Origin: JBBRCX01 sp038204465
Lineage (GTDB): Bacteria; Planctomycetota; Phycisphaerae; Tepidisphaerales; Tepidisphaeraceae
Assembly (NCBI GenBank): GCA_038204465.1
Contig: JBBRCX010000004.1
Span: forward strand, 1-64,000
Direction of reading: 5' to 3'
DNA length: 64,000 nt
The stretch's first letter is position 1. Each line of letters starts with the position of its first letter. Made by a program: the position numbers and the translations under genes. Below the pieces are notes generated by a model. The model saw only the letters and a program-made list of their open reading frames with translations, searched no databases and was not told the DNA's origin. Shown in pieces: positions 1 through 7,452 of the stretch.

Positions 1-141
1 CCCTTCGCGCCACTCGAGCTTTCCGCCCGTGCGGGCGTTGACCAGTTTGACCATCTCGTAGCCGTACATCGGCCGCTCGCAAAGCAGCGCGAGCACCACC
101 GGGACAACGCTGCCTTTGACCAGGTCTTGTGAGAATTCCAC
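1..141 (-). CDS. PadR family transcriptional regulator, N-terminal fragment (cut by window edge)
   Basis: The 47 visible residues read as the start of a PadR winged-helix repressor: DLVKGSVVPVVLALL followed by RPMYGYEMVKLVN, the usual first helices and the YGYE motif of the family. PadR proteins are small DNA-binding regulators that often control efflux or stress genes, so its target here is unknown. Translation starts at a GTG (141-139) with a GAGGAG Shine-Dalgarno sequence a few bases upstream. The gene runs off the left edge of the window. A reverse-strand promoter lies about 50 bases upstream. Confidence 0.8.
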   Translation of the reverse strand, partial: MEFSQDLVKGSVVPVVLALLCERPMYGYEMVKLVNARTGGKLEWREG

Positions 142-193
142 GTGAGCTCCTCGCCGGCGTGCGGGCGGGCCGGATGCCTTGGATGCCTGGGGT

Positions 194-222
194 ATGATAC
201 CTAGGAAGCCGAGGGTCGGCAA
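194..222 (-). promoter_or_regulatory. Sigma-70-type promoter for the PadR gene
   Basis: On the reverse strand TTGCCG (222-217) and TATCAT (199-194) are separated by 17 bases. This gives a leader of about 45 bases before the GTG of the PadR gene. The -10 region sits in a small palindrome, GGTATGATACC, which could be an operator for autoregulation (inference). Confidence 0.45.
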
Positions 223-338
223 TGGCGTGTCATTTCGCTGGGACTCGGGGGGGGTTGCTGGCAGCAAGCGGTCTGGGCCCACCGGAAGACGCGGACAATC
301 GGCCTTTCCCGCATTAGATGTTCCGCCCTTTCCGCCCC

Positions 339-357
339 CTGACCCATCCCCAGTTTC
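339..357 (-). repeat. Copy of the GAAACTGGGGATG repeat (reverse orientation)
   Basis: The reverse strand reads GAAACTGGGGATGGGTCAG, which matches 18 of 19 bases of the copies at 797-815 and 13355-13373. All three lie in non-coding DNA near the boxA leaders. Function is unknown. Confidence 0.5.
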
Positions 358-443
358 GCCGCCGGTTATGTGGCGTGCACAGTCCGCCGGCCCTCGCCTG
401 ACGGCAGCGGCAAGTTTAAAAATCTGAAATCCCCCTGGAAGGG

Positions 444-471
444 TTGACTCCATGAAGAAAGACTGTATAAT
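444..471 (+). promoter_or_regulatory. Promoter P1 of the rpsL-rpsG leader
   Basis: TTGACT (444-449) and a consensus TATAAT (466-471) are separated by 16 bases. It is one of the strongest-looking promoters in the window. The same arrangement, with a GAAGAAAGA- or AGAAAGAA-like spacer, recurs at 13154-13182 (reverse) and 38414-38442. Transcription from here gives a leader of about 460 bases before rpsL. Confidence 0.75.
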
Positions 472-511
472 GAATCATGCCTCGGCGCAGCGGCTGGGGC
501 CGTGTCGGAAC

Positions 512-522
512 GCTCTTTGACA
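512..522 (+). promoter_or_regulatory. boxA-like antitermination site in the rpsL leader
   Basis: GCTCTTTGACA lies 40 bases after the P1 -10 box. It closely resembles the boxA element (TGCTCTTTAACA) that recruits NusB/NusE to rRNA leaders. Near-identical sites occur at the same place in the other two leader copies. There is no rRNA gene here, so it would act on a ribosomal-protein operon (inference). Confidence 0.6.
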
Positions 523-628
523 AATGAATCGGTGAAACCGTCGGGCCGCCGAATCGGCAGTCCCGGCTGGGGCCGTTCGGGTCGGCAGTGAGGTCTGTGG
601 CGCGCGGTTGAGGTCTTCCTGGTCCACG

Positions 629-658
629 AAAGCCCTCAAAAGCCCACCAAAGCCCTGC
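629..658 (+). repeat. Three tandem 10-bp AAAGCCC units in the rpsL leader
   Basis: AAAGCCCTCA, AAAGCCCACC and AAAGCCCTGC follow each other without a gap. The same three-unit block occurs downstream of boxA in both other leader copies, so it is part of a repeated regulatory module rather than chance low-complexity DNA. Function is unknown. Confidence 0.7.
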
Positions 659-796
659 ATCGGATTGCCAAAGCCGGCGAAAGCCTGCAAGGTCGCCTGG
701 GCTGGCGGCGAAAAGCCTGGCCCGCACGCGGCGCGGCCTCGGGACCGAGGTCGATCCGGCTGCCGATCACTGGGGCGGGTTCGTCGTGAGTTTGAG

Positions 797-815
797 GAAA
801 CTGGGGATGAGTCAG
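797..815 (+). repeat. Copy of the GAAACTGGGGATG repeat
   Basis: The sequence is GAAACTGGGGATGAGTCAG, preceded by TTTGAG. With its flanks it matches 23 of 25 bases of the copy at 13349-13373. It lies in the rpsL leader between the AAAGCCC block and promoter P2. Confidence 0.55.
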
Positions 816-843
816 AGCCGTTCTCATGTCAGTTCGCCCTCAC

Positions 844-872
844 TTGCGAGCCGCAGGGCGAATCCCTATACT
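844..872 (+). promoter_or_regulatory. Second promoter (P2) close to rpsL
   Basis: TTGCGA (844-849) and TATACT (867-872) are 17 bases apart, about 65 bases before the rpsL start. It would give a short mRNA without the boxA leader, so rpsL-rpsG may have two promoters. Confidence 0.45.
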
Positions 873-936
873 TCCCCGCTTCTCAATGGCCGGCGCCGCT
901 TTGTGCTGGCTGGGGCTGGAGTTAGACAGGAAGGGT

Positions 937-1308
937 ATGCCGACAATCAATCAGTTGATCAAGAAGCCGCGGCGGAGTCTGCCGCGGATTAACAAGGTGA
1001 AAGACCTGGAGGCGTCGCCGCAGAAGCGCGGCGTGTGTCTGCAGGTCAAGACGATGACGCCGAAGAAGCCCAACTCGGCGCTGCGAAAGATCGCGCGGGT
1101 GCGGCTCAGCAACGGCAAGGAAGTGACGGCGTACATCCCGGGCGAAGAGCATAACCTGCAGGAGCACAGCATCGTGCTGGTACGCGGCGGCCGCGTGCGC
1201 GACCTGCCGGGCGTCCGCTATCATATTGTCCGCGGAACGCTCGACGCGCTGGGCGTCGAGGGTCGTAAGCGCAGCCGCAGCAAGTACGGAGCGAAGGCGG
1301 GAAAGTAA
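937..1308 (+). CDS. rpsL: 30S ribosomal protein S12
   Basis: S12 sits in the decoding centre of the small ribosomal subunit and monitors codon-anticodon pairing. The 123-residue product has the normal family length and contains the hallmark TPKKPNSALRK loop (residues 41-51, with both lysines that set streptomycin sensitivity) and the conserved RGGRVRDLPGVRYHIVRG segment. The ATG at 937 follows an AGGAAGGG Shine-Dalgarno sequence and gives the canonical MPTINQLI start. Upstream is the long leader with boxA. Downstream come a tiny membrane-protein gene and rpsG. fusA and tuf, which usually complete the str operon, are absent: rpsG ends at a terminator. Confidence 0.98.
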   Translation: MPTINQLIKKPRRSLPRINKVKDLEASPQKRGVCLQVKTMTPKKPNSALRKIARVRLSNGKEVTAYIPGEEHNLQEHSIVLVRGGRVRDLPGVRYHIVRGTLDALGVEGRKRSRSKYGAKAGK

Positions 1309-1325
1309 CGGGGGCGCACTTGTTG

Positions 1326-1430
1326 GTGCTGGCGGACATAGCAGGGGGACTCAACCTCACCAGCGTGATCGTCTTCCTGATCGCGGTGCTGGCGGTGATG
1401 GGTTTTCTGATCTGGTGGTTGAGGCGGTAA
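1326..1430 (+). CDS. 34-aa single-span membrane protein between rpsL and rpsG
   Basis: The 34-residue product begins MLADIAGG, has one hydrophobic segment (about residues 12-31, VIVFLIAVLAVMGFLIWW) and ends LRR, consistent with a small membrane protein with a cytoplasmic basic tail. The start is GTG at 1326, 17 bases after the rpsL stop, preceded by a GGGGG stretch that could serve as a Shine-Dalgarno sequence; TTG codons at 1320 and 1323 are alternatives. It is co-oriented and fits exactly between the two ribosomal genes, so it should share their mRNA. I recognise no family. Confidence 0.55.
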   Translation: MLADIAGGLNLTSVIVFLIAVLAVMGFLIWWLRR

Positions 1431-1463
1431 GTATTCGTTCAGACATTCGGAGACGACAGCAAG

Positions 1464-1940
1464 ATGGCATACAAGAAATTCACAGCCAGCGAGGACATGC
1501 TCAAGCCGGACGCTCGCTTCAACAGCAAGCTGGTGAGCAAATTCATCAATTCGTTAATGTGGGACGGCAAGAAGGCCGTCGCCCAGAGCATCTTCTATGA
1601 CGCGATGGAGATCGTGACCAAGAAGGTGAAGGACGTCCAGCCGCTGGAGCTGTTCGAGACCGCGATCAACAACGTGAAACCTTACGTCGAGGTGCGCAGC
1701 CGGCGCGTGGGCGGCTCCAACTACCAGATCCCGATGCAGGTGAACAAGCGGCGCCAGCAGAGCCTCGCGTTTCGCTGGCTGATCGGCGCCTGCCGCGCCG
1801 AAGGCGGCCGGCCCATGGCGCTGCGCCTGGCGGATGAATTGATGGCTGCTTACCGCAAGGAAGGCAAGGCGATGAACACCCGCGAGCAGACCCACCGCAT
1901 GGCCGATGCCAACAAGGCCTTTGCCCACTTCGCCTGGTAG
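1464..1940 (+). CDS. rpsG: 30S ribosomal protein S7
   Basis: S7 nucleates assembly of the 30S head by binding the 3' major domain of 16S rRNA and lines the E site. The 158 residues match the family length of about 156. The N-terminal basic arm, the KFINSLMWDGKKAVAQ segment and the VGGSNYQIPMQV motif are present, and it ends with the helix TREQTHRMADANKAFAHFAW. It lies 33 bases after the small membrane-protein gene and is followed by a strong terminator at 1986-2018, so it is the last gene of the operon. Confidence 0.98.
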   Translation: MAYKKFTASEDMLKPDARFNSKLVSKFINSLMWDGKKAVAQSIFYDAMEIVTKKVKDVQPLELFETAINNVKPYVEVRSRRVGGSNYQIPMQVNKRRQQSLAFRWLIGACRAEGGRPMALRLADELMAAYRKEGKAMNTREQTHRMADANKAFAHFAW

Positions 1941-1985
1941 ATGGCGGCTTACAGCTGAAAAGGTCACGGGTTTTCAAAACAAGAA

Positions 1986-2018
1986 CGGCTGGCTCTTTCG
2001 GAGCCAGCCGTCTTCCTT
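1986..2018. terminator. Rho-independent terminator after rpsG, probably bidirectional
   Basis: A perfect 10-bp stem (CGGCTGGCTC at 1986-1995, GAGCCAGCCG at 2001-2010) with a TTTCG loop is followed by TCTTCCTT. On the reverse strand a T-rich stretch also follows the stem, so it can serve the small convergent gene at 2036-2206. Confidence 0.85.
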
Positions 2019-2035
2019 ATGCGAGGGTTGGAGAA

Positions 2036-2206
2036 TCAGGCGCGATACGCCGGTCGCGACTGGCGGACGCGATCGCGCGCCTTGTTGAGTTTCGCGGACA
2101 GGTCCCGGAAACTGCTCGATGCGCTCGTGCGCGATCGACCCGATACAACCACCTTGCCCCGGATCGAGCCGATCCGTGCGGCGAGGCGACTACTCAAACG
2201 ATGCAT
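2036..2206 (-). CDS. Small basic hypothetical protein (56 aa)
   Basis: The 56-residue product starts MHRLSSRLAARIGSIRGK and is rich in Arg, Lys and Ser (over a quarter basic), with no Cys and no membrane segment. An ideal AAGGAG Shine-Dalgarno sequence (2215-2220, reverse strand) lies 8 bases before the ATG, which is the main argument for a real gene. It converges on rpsG and shares its terminator. No family recognised; a nucleic-acid-binding role would only be a guess from the charge. Confidence 0.5.
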   Translation of the reverse strand: MHRLSSRLAARIGSIRGKVVVSGRSRTSASSSFRDLSAKLNKARDRVRQSRPAYRA

Positions 2207-2406
2207 ACTTCACGCTCCTTTCCAGAGGAAGCGCGCACCATACGCAACCGCTCGCTCGAGCACAGCTAATTCCGTACTTTCGCGACAGACCGATAACTAT
2301 CTCGCCGGATGCGCCAGCGACAGGACCCGCGTGAGGCTGAGCGGAGGAATGAGTCGTCGCTCATGCGGTGCTACACCCAGGCGGGCGGCGAGGCTAAACT
2401 CGTTGC

Positions 2407-3276
2407 ATGCGGTTCACCAAGATGCACGGCATCGGGAACGATTACATCTACGTAAACGCCTTTGAAGAGAAGGTAGCGGACCCGGTCTCGATCGCGAAAA
2501 AGATCTCCGACCGTCACTTCGGCATCGGCGGCGACGGGCTCATTCTCATCGGGCCTTCGCCGAAGGCCGACGTACGCATGCGCATGTTCAACGCCGACGG
2601 CAGCGAAGCGGAGATGTGCGGGAACGGGGTGCGCTGCGTCGCGAAGTATGCGTTCGACCACGGGTTGACGCGCAGCAATCCCATGCGAGTTGAGACGGGC
2701 AGGGGCGTGCTGACACTCTCGCTGGAGGTGGTGGAGGGGAAGGTGCGGCAGGTGACGGTGAACATGGGGGAGCCGATCCTGGAGTCGGCGAAGATTCCGA
2801 CGACGCTGCCGGGAGCGCGCGTGATCGACTTTCCACTCCCGAACATGAGTGAAGGTCTTGGACAGGCATGGGGAAAAGACTGCGGGCTCGATCCTCGAAT
2901 GACCTGCGTCTCCATGGGAAACCCGCACGTGGTGATGTACTGCCGTGAGGTTCAAAAGGCGCCGCTCGCCGCGGTGGGGCCCGTGATCGAGAACTGGGAG
3001 AAGTTTCCCCGGCGGATCAACCTGCACTTCGTGCAGCTGCAGTCGCGGGGCGAAGTCATCATGCGCACGTGGGAGCGCGGAAGCGGGATTACCCTCGCCT
3101 GCGGCACCGGAGCTTGCGCGGTCTGCGTGGCCGGCGTCCTCACGGGCCGGACCGATCGTACGCTGCTGGCGCATCTGCCCGGCGGCGACCTCGAACTCCA
3201 GTGGCGCGAAGCGGACAACAACGTTTACATGAAGGGGCCGGCGACGGAAGTGTTTTCGGGGGAGTTCGAGATCTGA
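2407..3276 (+). CDS. dapF: Diaminopimelate epimerase
   Basis: DapF converts LL-diaminopimelate to the meso form, the precursor of lysine and of peptidoglycan cross-links. Both catalytic cysteines are visible: C71 in AEMCGNGVRC and C232 in ACGTGACA, with the substrate-binding GNGVRCVAKY and GNPH segments. The N-terminus MRFTKMHGIGNDYIYV is canonical, and 289 aa is slightly above the usual 275 or so. A -10-like TAAACT (2395-2400) stands only six bases before the ATG and there is no Shine-Dalgarno sequence, so the mRNA is probably leaderless. It is convergent with the phospholipase gene. Confidence 0.96.
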   Translation: MRFTKMHGIGNDYIYVNAFEEKVADPVSIAKKISDRHFGIGGDGLILIGPSPKADVRMRMFNADGSEAEMCGNGVRCVAKYAFDHGLTRSNPMRVETGRGVLTLSLEVVEGKVRQVTVNMGEPILESAKIPTTLPGARVIDFPLPNMSEGLGQAWGKDCGLDPRMTCVSMGNPHVVMYCREVQKAPLAAVGPVIENWEKFPRRINLHFVQLQSRGEVIMRTWERGSGITLACGTGACAVCVAGVLTGRTDRTLLAHLPGGDLELQWREADNNVYMKGPATEVFSGEFEI

Positions 3277-3310
3277 GATTCAGATCTTTAAGGCGCAGGT
3301 TCTCACGGTT

Positions 3311-4609
3311 TCAAAGAAGGTATCGGGCGCGGCTGACGGCCCATTGGCCGCACCGGTCTAACCAGGGGCGGCGGCGCCACGCGGTCAACTCAATCTTCTT
3401 CGCGAAGCGCACGTCGTGTTCGAATAGCTGGTGCATCTGCTGACCAAAGGTTGCAGAGTGCACGACCGCGGAGATTTCACAGTTGTATTCAATGCTGCGG
3501 TAATCGAGGTTGGTCGAGCCGATGACCGTGGTTTCTCCGTCAACCACCATTGTTTTGGAGTGAAGCACCACGCCCTGGCGCTCATGGATCTCCACTCCAC
3601 AGGAGAGCAGTGTTTCGTAGAACGACCGGGCGGCGACATGGACGGCGCGGACGTCGCAGCGTCCCGGGAGCATGAGCCGGACGCGCGCCCCGCGGCGGGC
3701 GGCCTTGCAGAGCTCCTCGATCAGCGGGTCATCCGGGACGAAGTAGGCCATCGTCATCAAGATGCTGCGGCGCGCGCGGCCCATCAGCTTGCAGAGCGAC
3801 GGACTCAGCGGGCTGTTCAGGGTGGGCACGCTGGCGAAGACGCCCAACTCCGGCGCGCCTCCGGGCGATTCAGGGTCGATTCCATCGATGAATTCCGCCC
3901 TGTGCATCCGCCCGCCGTGCATGACGTAGTGCCACATGCGAGCGAACGCCTGGCGAAACAATCGACTGGAAGGCCCGCGGATACCGATCGCGTTGTCGCG
4001 CCACAGGTCACATTCCTCGCGCGAGGAGGGAGCGACCCAGGAGCCGGCGTACTCCGCGCCGACGTTCAGCCCGCCGAGGCCCGCGATGTCATCGTCTACC
4101 AGGAGAAGTTTGCGGTGATCGCGGTTGACGGGACGCCAGCCGAACTTGCATTCCCAGGGCCGTAATGGGTGAAATTGCTGGACGCGCACGCCAGCGTGCC
4201 GCATCTGCCGGAACATCGGCGGCTCCGCCCCGGTGAGGCCGCGGGTGCCGAACGAGTCGTAGATCACGTAGACGCGCACGCCTTCCTGCGCTTTGGCGGC
4301 CAGCGCGTCGGCGAAGGCGCGACCGGTTTCGTCGTCGGCAAAGATGTATGATTCCAGAAAGATCCGCCGCTGCGCGGATTGGATTGCCTCGTACGCGGCT
4401 CGAAGCGCTTCGCCGTCTTTGTACAGCTGAATACGCGTCCCGTCGCGCAGCGCCACCGGCGGCGGCACGATCCACCCATCATCCTCGCTCCCCGGCGCCA
4501 TGTTCACGCCTCGGGAGGTGCCGGCCTCGCCTTGATGCCCATCCTCGGATAAAGGCAAGGGCGCTGACCGCAGAGGGGGACGGCTCGTTCGCGCGGCGGC
4601 AAGCTCCAT
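3311..4609 (-). CDS. cls: Phospholipase D-type cardiolipin synthase
   Basis: The protein carries two HKD catalytic motifs, H165-K167-D172 (HRKLLLVD) and H350-K352-D357 (HSKTMVVD), each followed by the expected GGxN or GSTN. This is the layout of cardiolipin synthases, which join two phosphatidylglycerols at the membrane. The N-terminal transmembrane segments of the classical ClsA type are missing, so it resembles the soluble ClsB/YbhO branch, and another phosphatidyl transfer is possible. The first 45 residues are low-complexity. The ATG at 4609 is chosen because TATCAT (4616-4621, reverse) sits exactly six bases upstream, the leaderless pattern seen for dapF and der. Confidence 0.85.
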   Translation of the reverse strand: MELAAARTSRPPLRSAPLPLSEDGHQGEAGTSRGVNMAPGSEDDGWIVPPPVALRDGTRIQLYKDGEALRAAYEAIQSAQRRIFLESYIFADDETGRAFADALAAKAQEGVRVYVIYDSFGTRGLTGAEPPMFRQMRHAGVRVQQFHPLRPWECKFGWRPVNRDHRKLLLVDDDIAGLGGLNVGAEYAGSWVAPSSREECDLWRDNAIGIRGPSSRLFRQAFARMWHYVMHGGRMHRAEFIDGIDPESPGGAPELGVFASVPTLNSPLSPSLCKLMGRARRSILMTMAYFVPDDPLIEELCKAARRGARVRLMLPGRCDVRAVHVAARSFYETLLSCGVEIHERQGVVLHSKTMVVDGETTVIGSTNLDYRSIEYNCEISAVVHSATFGQQMHQLFEHDVRFAKKIELTAWRRRPWLDRCGQWAVSRARYLL

Positions 4610-4709
4610 AGCGTGATGATAGGGTCACAAGGCGCGCATGGCAGTGCGCGATTCCGCCTCAGAACTCCCCTGATCGTGGCTCCGGCGTGTGCCGGGGGGC
4701 GATGGTCCC

Positions 4710-4715
4710 TATAAT
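4710..4715 (+). promoter_or_regulatory. -10 box of mrp
   Basis: A consensus TATAAT stands 21 bases before the mrp ATG, leaving a leader of about 14 bases that contains AAGGA as the Shine-Dalgarno sequence. I see no good -35 hexamer. Confidence 0.55.
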
Positions 4716-4736
4716 CGCTACATAAGGACCCTTCTC

Positions 4737-5810
4737 ATGGCATTGCAACGCGAACAGGTAATGGCCGCACTCCGCACCGTACAGGACCCCGAGCTGTTCA
4801 AGGACATCGTTACGCTGGGGATGGTGAAGGACGTGCAGATCGATGGGGACGACGTGCAGCTTCGGGTGGAGCTGACGACGCCTGCCTGCCCGCTTAAGGA
4901 AGTGATTCAGCGCGACGTCGAGGCCGCCCTGCGCAAGATGGGAGCGGGCAAGGTCACGCTGGATCTAACCGCCAACACGAAAGGCGACGCGTCCGGCCAG
5001 CGGAAAGACGTGTTGCCGCAGGTGAAGAACGTTATTGCTGTCGGGGCGGGCAAGGGAGGCGTTGGAAAGTCGACCCTCGCGGTGAATCTCGCGGTGGGCC
5101 TCCAGCGGCACGGCGCGGCGGTGGGAGTGATGGATGGAGACATCTACGGTCCCAGCATGCCCACGCTGCTCGGCATCAAGGGCCAGGCGCCCAATGTCCG
5201 CGGCGCGAAGATCATGCCGCACCAGGTGCACGGCATTCATGCGATCACGATCGGTTCACTCGTCGAGCAGGAGAAACCGCTCATCTGGCGGGGCCCGATG
5301 GCGCACGGGGCGTTCAAGCAACTGCTGCTGGACAACACGGAGTGGCCTGACCTGGATTATCTGATCGTGGACCTTCCGCCGGGAACGGGCGATGTGCCGC
5401 TGACGCTCTGCCAGTTGCTGCCGCTGACCGGGGCGGTCGTAGTGGCGACGCCGCAGCAAGTGGCGCTCGATGACGCGGTGCGGGCGGTGCGGATGTTCCA
5501 GCAATTGGGCGCGCCGATCCTGGGGATGGTGGAAAACATGAGCTACTTCGTCGCGGCGGACGGCACGGAGCACGACATCTTCGGGCGCGGCGGGACGGAG
5601 AAGGCCGCACAGCGCCTCGGGCTTCCGTATCTCGGAGCCATTCCCATGTTCACTGAACTGCGCGTCAACAGCGACGCGGGCACGCCCGAGGCGAACTTCA
5701 GCGGCAATCCGAAGCTGCGCGACGCCCTGGAGACGGTGGTCCGCAACCTCGCGGGACAGGTCAGCATCCGCAACATGCAGGAAAGCGCACCGCAACTGAA
5801 CATTCGCTAG
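4737..5810 (+). CDS. mrp: Mrp/ApbC-type iron-sulfur carrier P-loop ATPase
   Basis: The 357-residue protein joins an N-terminal MIP18/DUF59 domain (about residues 1-75, with TPACPLKE) to a ParA-like ATPase with the deviant Walker A GAGKGGVGKST and the switch segment DYLIVDLPPGTGD. Family members carry or insert Fe-S clusters. The stretch after VENMSYF, where many Mrp proteins have a C-x-x-C for cluster binding, reads VAADGTEHDIFG and has no cysteine, so cluster handling may differ or rely on the DUF59 cysteine. It is followed after 65 bases by the RtcB-like gene. Confidence 0.92.
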   Translation: MALQREQVMAALRTVQDPELFKDIVTLGMVKDVQIDGDDVQLRVELTTPACPLKEVIQRDVEAALRKMGAGKVTLDLTANTKGDASGQRKDVLPQVKNVIAVGAGKGGVGKSTLAVNLAVGLQRHGAAVGVMDGDIYGPSMPTLLGIKGQAPNVRGAKIMPHQVHGIHAITIGSLVEQEKPLIWRGPMAHGAFKQLLLDNTEWPDLDYLIVDLPPGTGDVPLTLCQLLPLTGAVVVATPQQVALDDAVRAVRMFQQLGAPILGMVENMSYFVAADGTEHDIFGRGGTEKAAQRLGLPYLGAIPMFTELRVNSDAGTPEANFSGNPKLRDALETVVRNLAGQVSIRNMQESAPQLNIR

Positions 5811-5875
5811 CGGCGGGATCGTCAAGCCAGCATTCAATCTACCTTGGGAACTTGCGCGCTTCGCTCGGGGCGGGT

Positions 5876-7267
5876 ATGACCGGACGCGAACTCATCAAGA
5901 TGGGCTTCAAGCCCGGCCCAACGATTGGGCTGGCGCTTCGGCTGATCGAACAGGCTTCCTCAACATTGGACGATGAAGGAATCCGGCGTGAGCTGCGCGC
6001 GGTGCTGGACGCACCGGTCGCGAATGCGGCACATCCGCATTTCGCGAAGCTCGCCCGCGCGCTTCGCGAAGAGTCGGAGAAACCGCGATACATCGAGCGC
6101 GCCGAGCCGGCGCCGTATCACGTTTACGGCGAAGGACTGGAAGAGACCGCGGTCGATCAGATGCGGCAGGCGGCGCGGCTGCCGGTCGCGGTCGCCGGCG
6201 CGCTGATGCCCGATGCACATGTCGGCTACGGCCTGCCCATTGGGGGCGTTCTCGCGACGGAAAATGCCGTCATCCCGTACGCGGTCGGCGTCGACATCGC
6301 CTGCCGGATGCGTCTATCGGTCTACGATGTTCCCGCCGATCAACTGAAGCGGTTGAACGAGATGCTGGTGCGCGCGCTGCAGCGCGAGACCAAATTCGGC
6401 ACGGGAGGGCACTTCAAGACTCCGCTGCAGCACGATGTCCTCGACGAAGATTGGAGCGTCAGCCCGATTACGCGGCGGGTGTTCGACAAGGCCCGCGGCC
6501 AACTGGGAACCAGCGGCTCGGGTAATCACTTCGCGGAGTTTGGCGTCTTCACGCTCGAGAAGGCCGACCTCGGGTTGGAGCCGGGCCGGTATCTGGCGCT
6601 GCTTTCGCACAGCGGCAGCCGGGGGAGCGGCGCCACGGTCGCCGACCATTACTCCAAGCTGGCGATGAGCAAGCATCCGGAGTTGCCGCAGGAACTGTGC
6701 CGCCTCGCCTGGCTCGATCTGGATTCGGAAGACGGCCAGGAGTATTGGGCGGCGATGAACCTGATGGGCAAGTATGCGGCGGCAAACCACGCCCTGATCC
6801 ATCAGCGCATCGCGCGATCGATCGGCGCAAAGGTGTTGGCGAGCGTGGAGAATCACCACAACTTCGCCTGGAAGGAGAGGCATGGCGGGCGCGAGCTGAT
6901 CGTTCACCGCAAGGGCGCCACGCCCGCGGCGCAGGGAGTGCTCGGGGTTATCCCCGGTTCGATGGCAACCCCGGGCTTTGTGGTTCGCGGACGCGGCAGC
7001 GAGAGGTCCCTCGAATCTGCCTCGCATGGGGCCGGGCGGCTCATGAGCCGCACCGCGGCCCGTGAGAAGTTCCGCTGGAACCACGTTAAGCCGGTGCTCG
7101 AGGCTGCCGGGGTGCAACTGCTTTCGGCGGGCATCGACGAGGCGCCAGGCGTCTACAAGGACATCCATGCGGTCATGGCAGCGCAGGCCGACCTGGTGGA
7201 CGTGATCGCGCGCTTCGATCCGAAGATCGTAAAGATGGCCGATGCCGGTGAGCGGCCTGAGGATTGA
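5876..7267 (+). CDS. RtcB family RNA ligase
   Basis: RtcB enzymes seal 2',3'-cyclic phosphate RNA ends to 5'-hydroxyl ends using GTP and manganese. Metal and guanylylation landmarks are visible in order: PDAHVGYGLPIGGV, VGVDIACRM (metal Cys), GNHFAEFG, HSGSRGSG, ENHHNFAW, RKGATPA, and ESASHGAGRLMSR with the histidine that normally carries GMP. The C-terminal IDEAPGVYKDI segment also fits. At 463 aa the length is typical. The start used, ATG 5876 (MTGRELIKMGFKPG), follows a GGGGCGGG stretch; an upstream start would add 8 residues. Whether it repairs tRNA or other broken RNA cannot be told. Confidence 0.88.
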   Translation: MTGRELIKMGFKPGPTIGLALRLIEQASSTLDDEGIRRELRAVLDAPVANAAHPHFAKLARALREESEKPRYIERAEPAPYHVYGEGLEETAVDQMRQAARLPVAVAGALMPDAHVGYGLPIGGVLATENAVIPYAVGVDIACRMRLSVYDVPADQLKRLNEMLVRALQRETKFGTGGHFKTPLQHDVLDEDWSVSPITRRVFDKARGQLGTSGSGNHFAEFGVFTLEKADLGLEPGRYLALLSHSGSRGSGATVADHYSKLAMSKHPELPQELCRLAWLDLDSEDGQEYWAAMNLMGKYAAANHALIHQRIARSIGAKVLASVENHHNFAWKERHGGRELIVHRKGATPAAQGVLGVIPGSMATPGFVVRGRGSERSLESASHGAGRLMSRTAAREKFRWNHVKPVLEAAGVQLLSAGIDEAPGVYKDIHAVMAAQADLVDVIARFDPKIVKMADAGERPED

Positions 7268-7452
7268 GCGAGCACCTGTGGACATGGGGCGGAGCCGGAA
7301 GACCGCAAGGTTGGCAGAGCCCGGGTGATCCAGCCGGGCTCCCTGCATGGGGCGGCGAGCCACACAGTCGCGCTGCTGAGCACGACTTCGGACGAACTGA
7401 AGATCCTCACTGTGTAGTTCACGCGCCGCCCGGCGTCTGTACAATCCGCCGC

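Noticed and set aside
512..522. Start of an rRNA operon, suggested by the boxA leader
   Set aside because: No 16S or 23S sequence follows at any of the three sites.
629..658. CRISPR array from the AAAGCCC repeats
   Set aside because: The units are 10 bases, directly adjacent and without spacers.
416..925. Several frames within the rpsL leader on both strands
   Set aside because: They overlap the promoter, boxA and repeats, and have no recognisable protein features.
2019..2465. Forward frame over the region before dapF
   Set aside because: No Shine-Dalgarno sequence, Arg-rich random composition, and it overlaps both the small reverse gene and dapF.
7268..7450. SRP or 6S RNA upstream of the Cys-rich gene
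   Set aside because: A strong hairpin (GAGCCCGG with CCGGGCTC) is present, but the conserved GGAAGNAGC core of SRP RNA and a terminator are missing.
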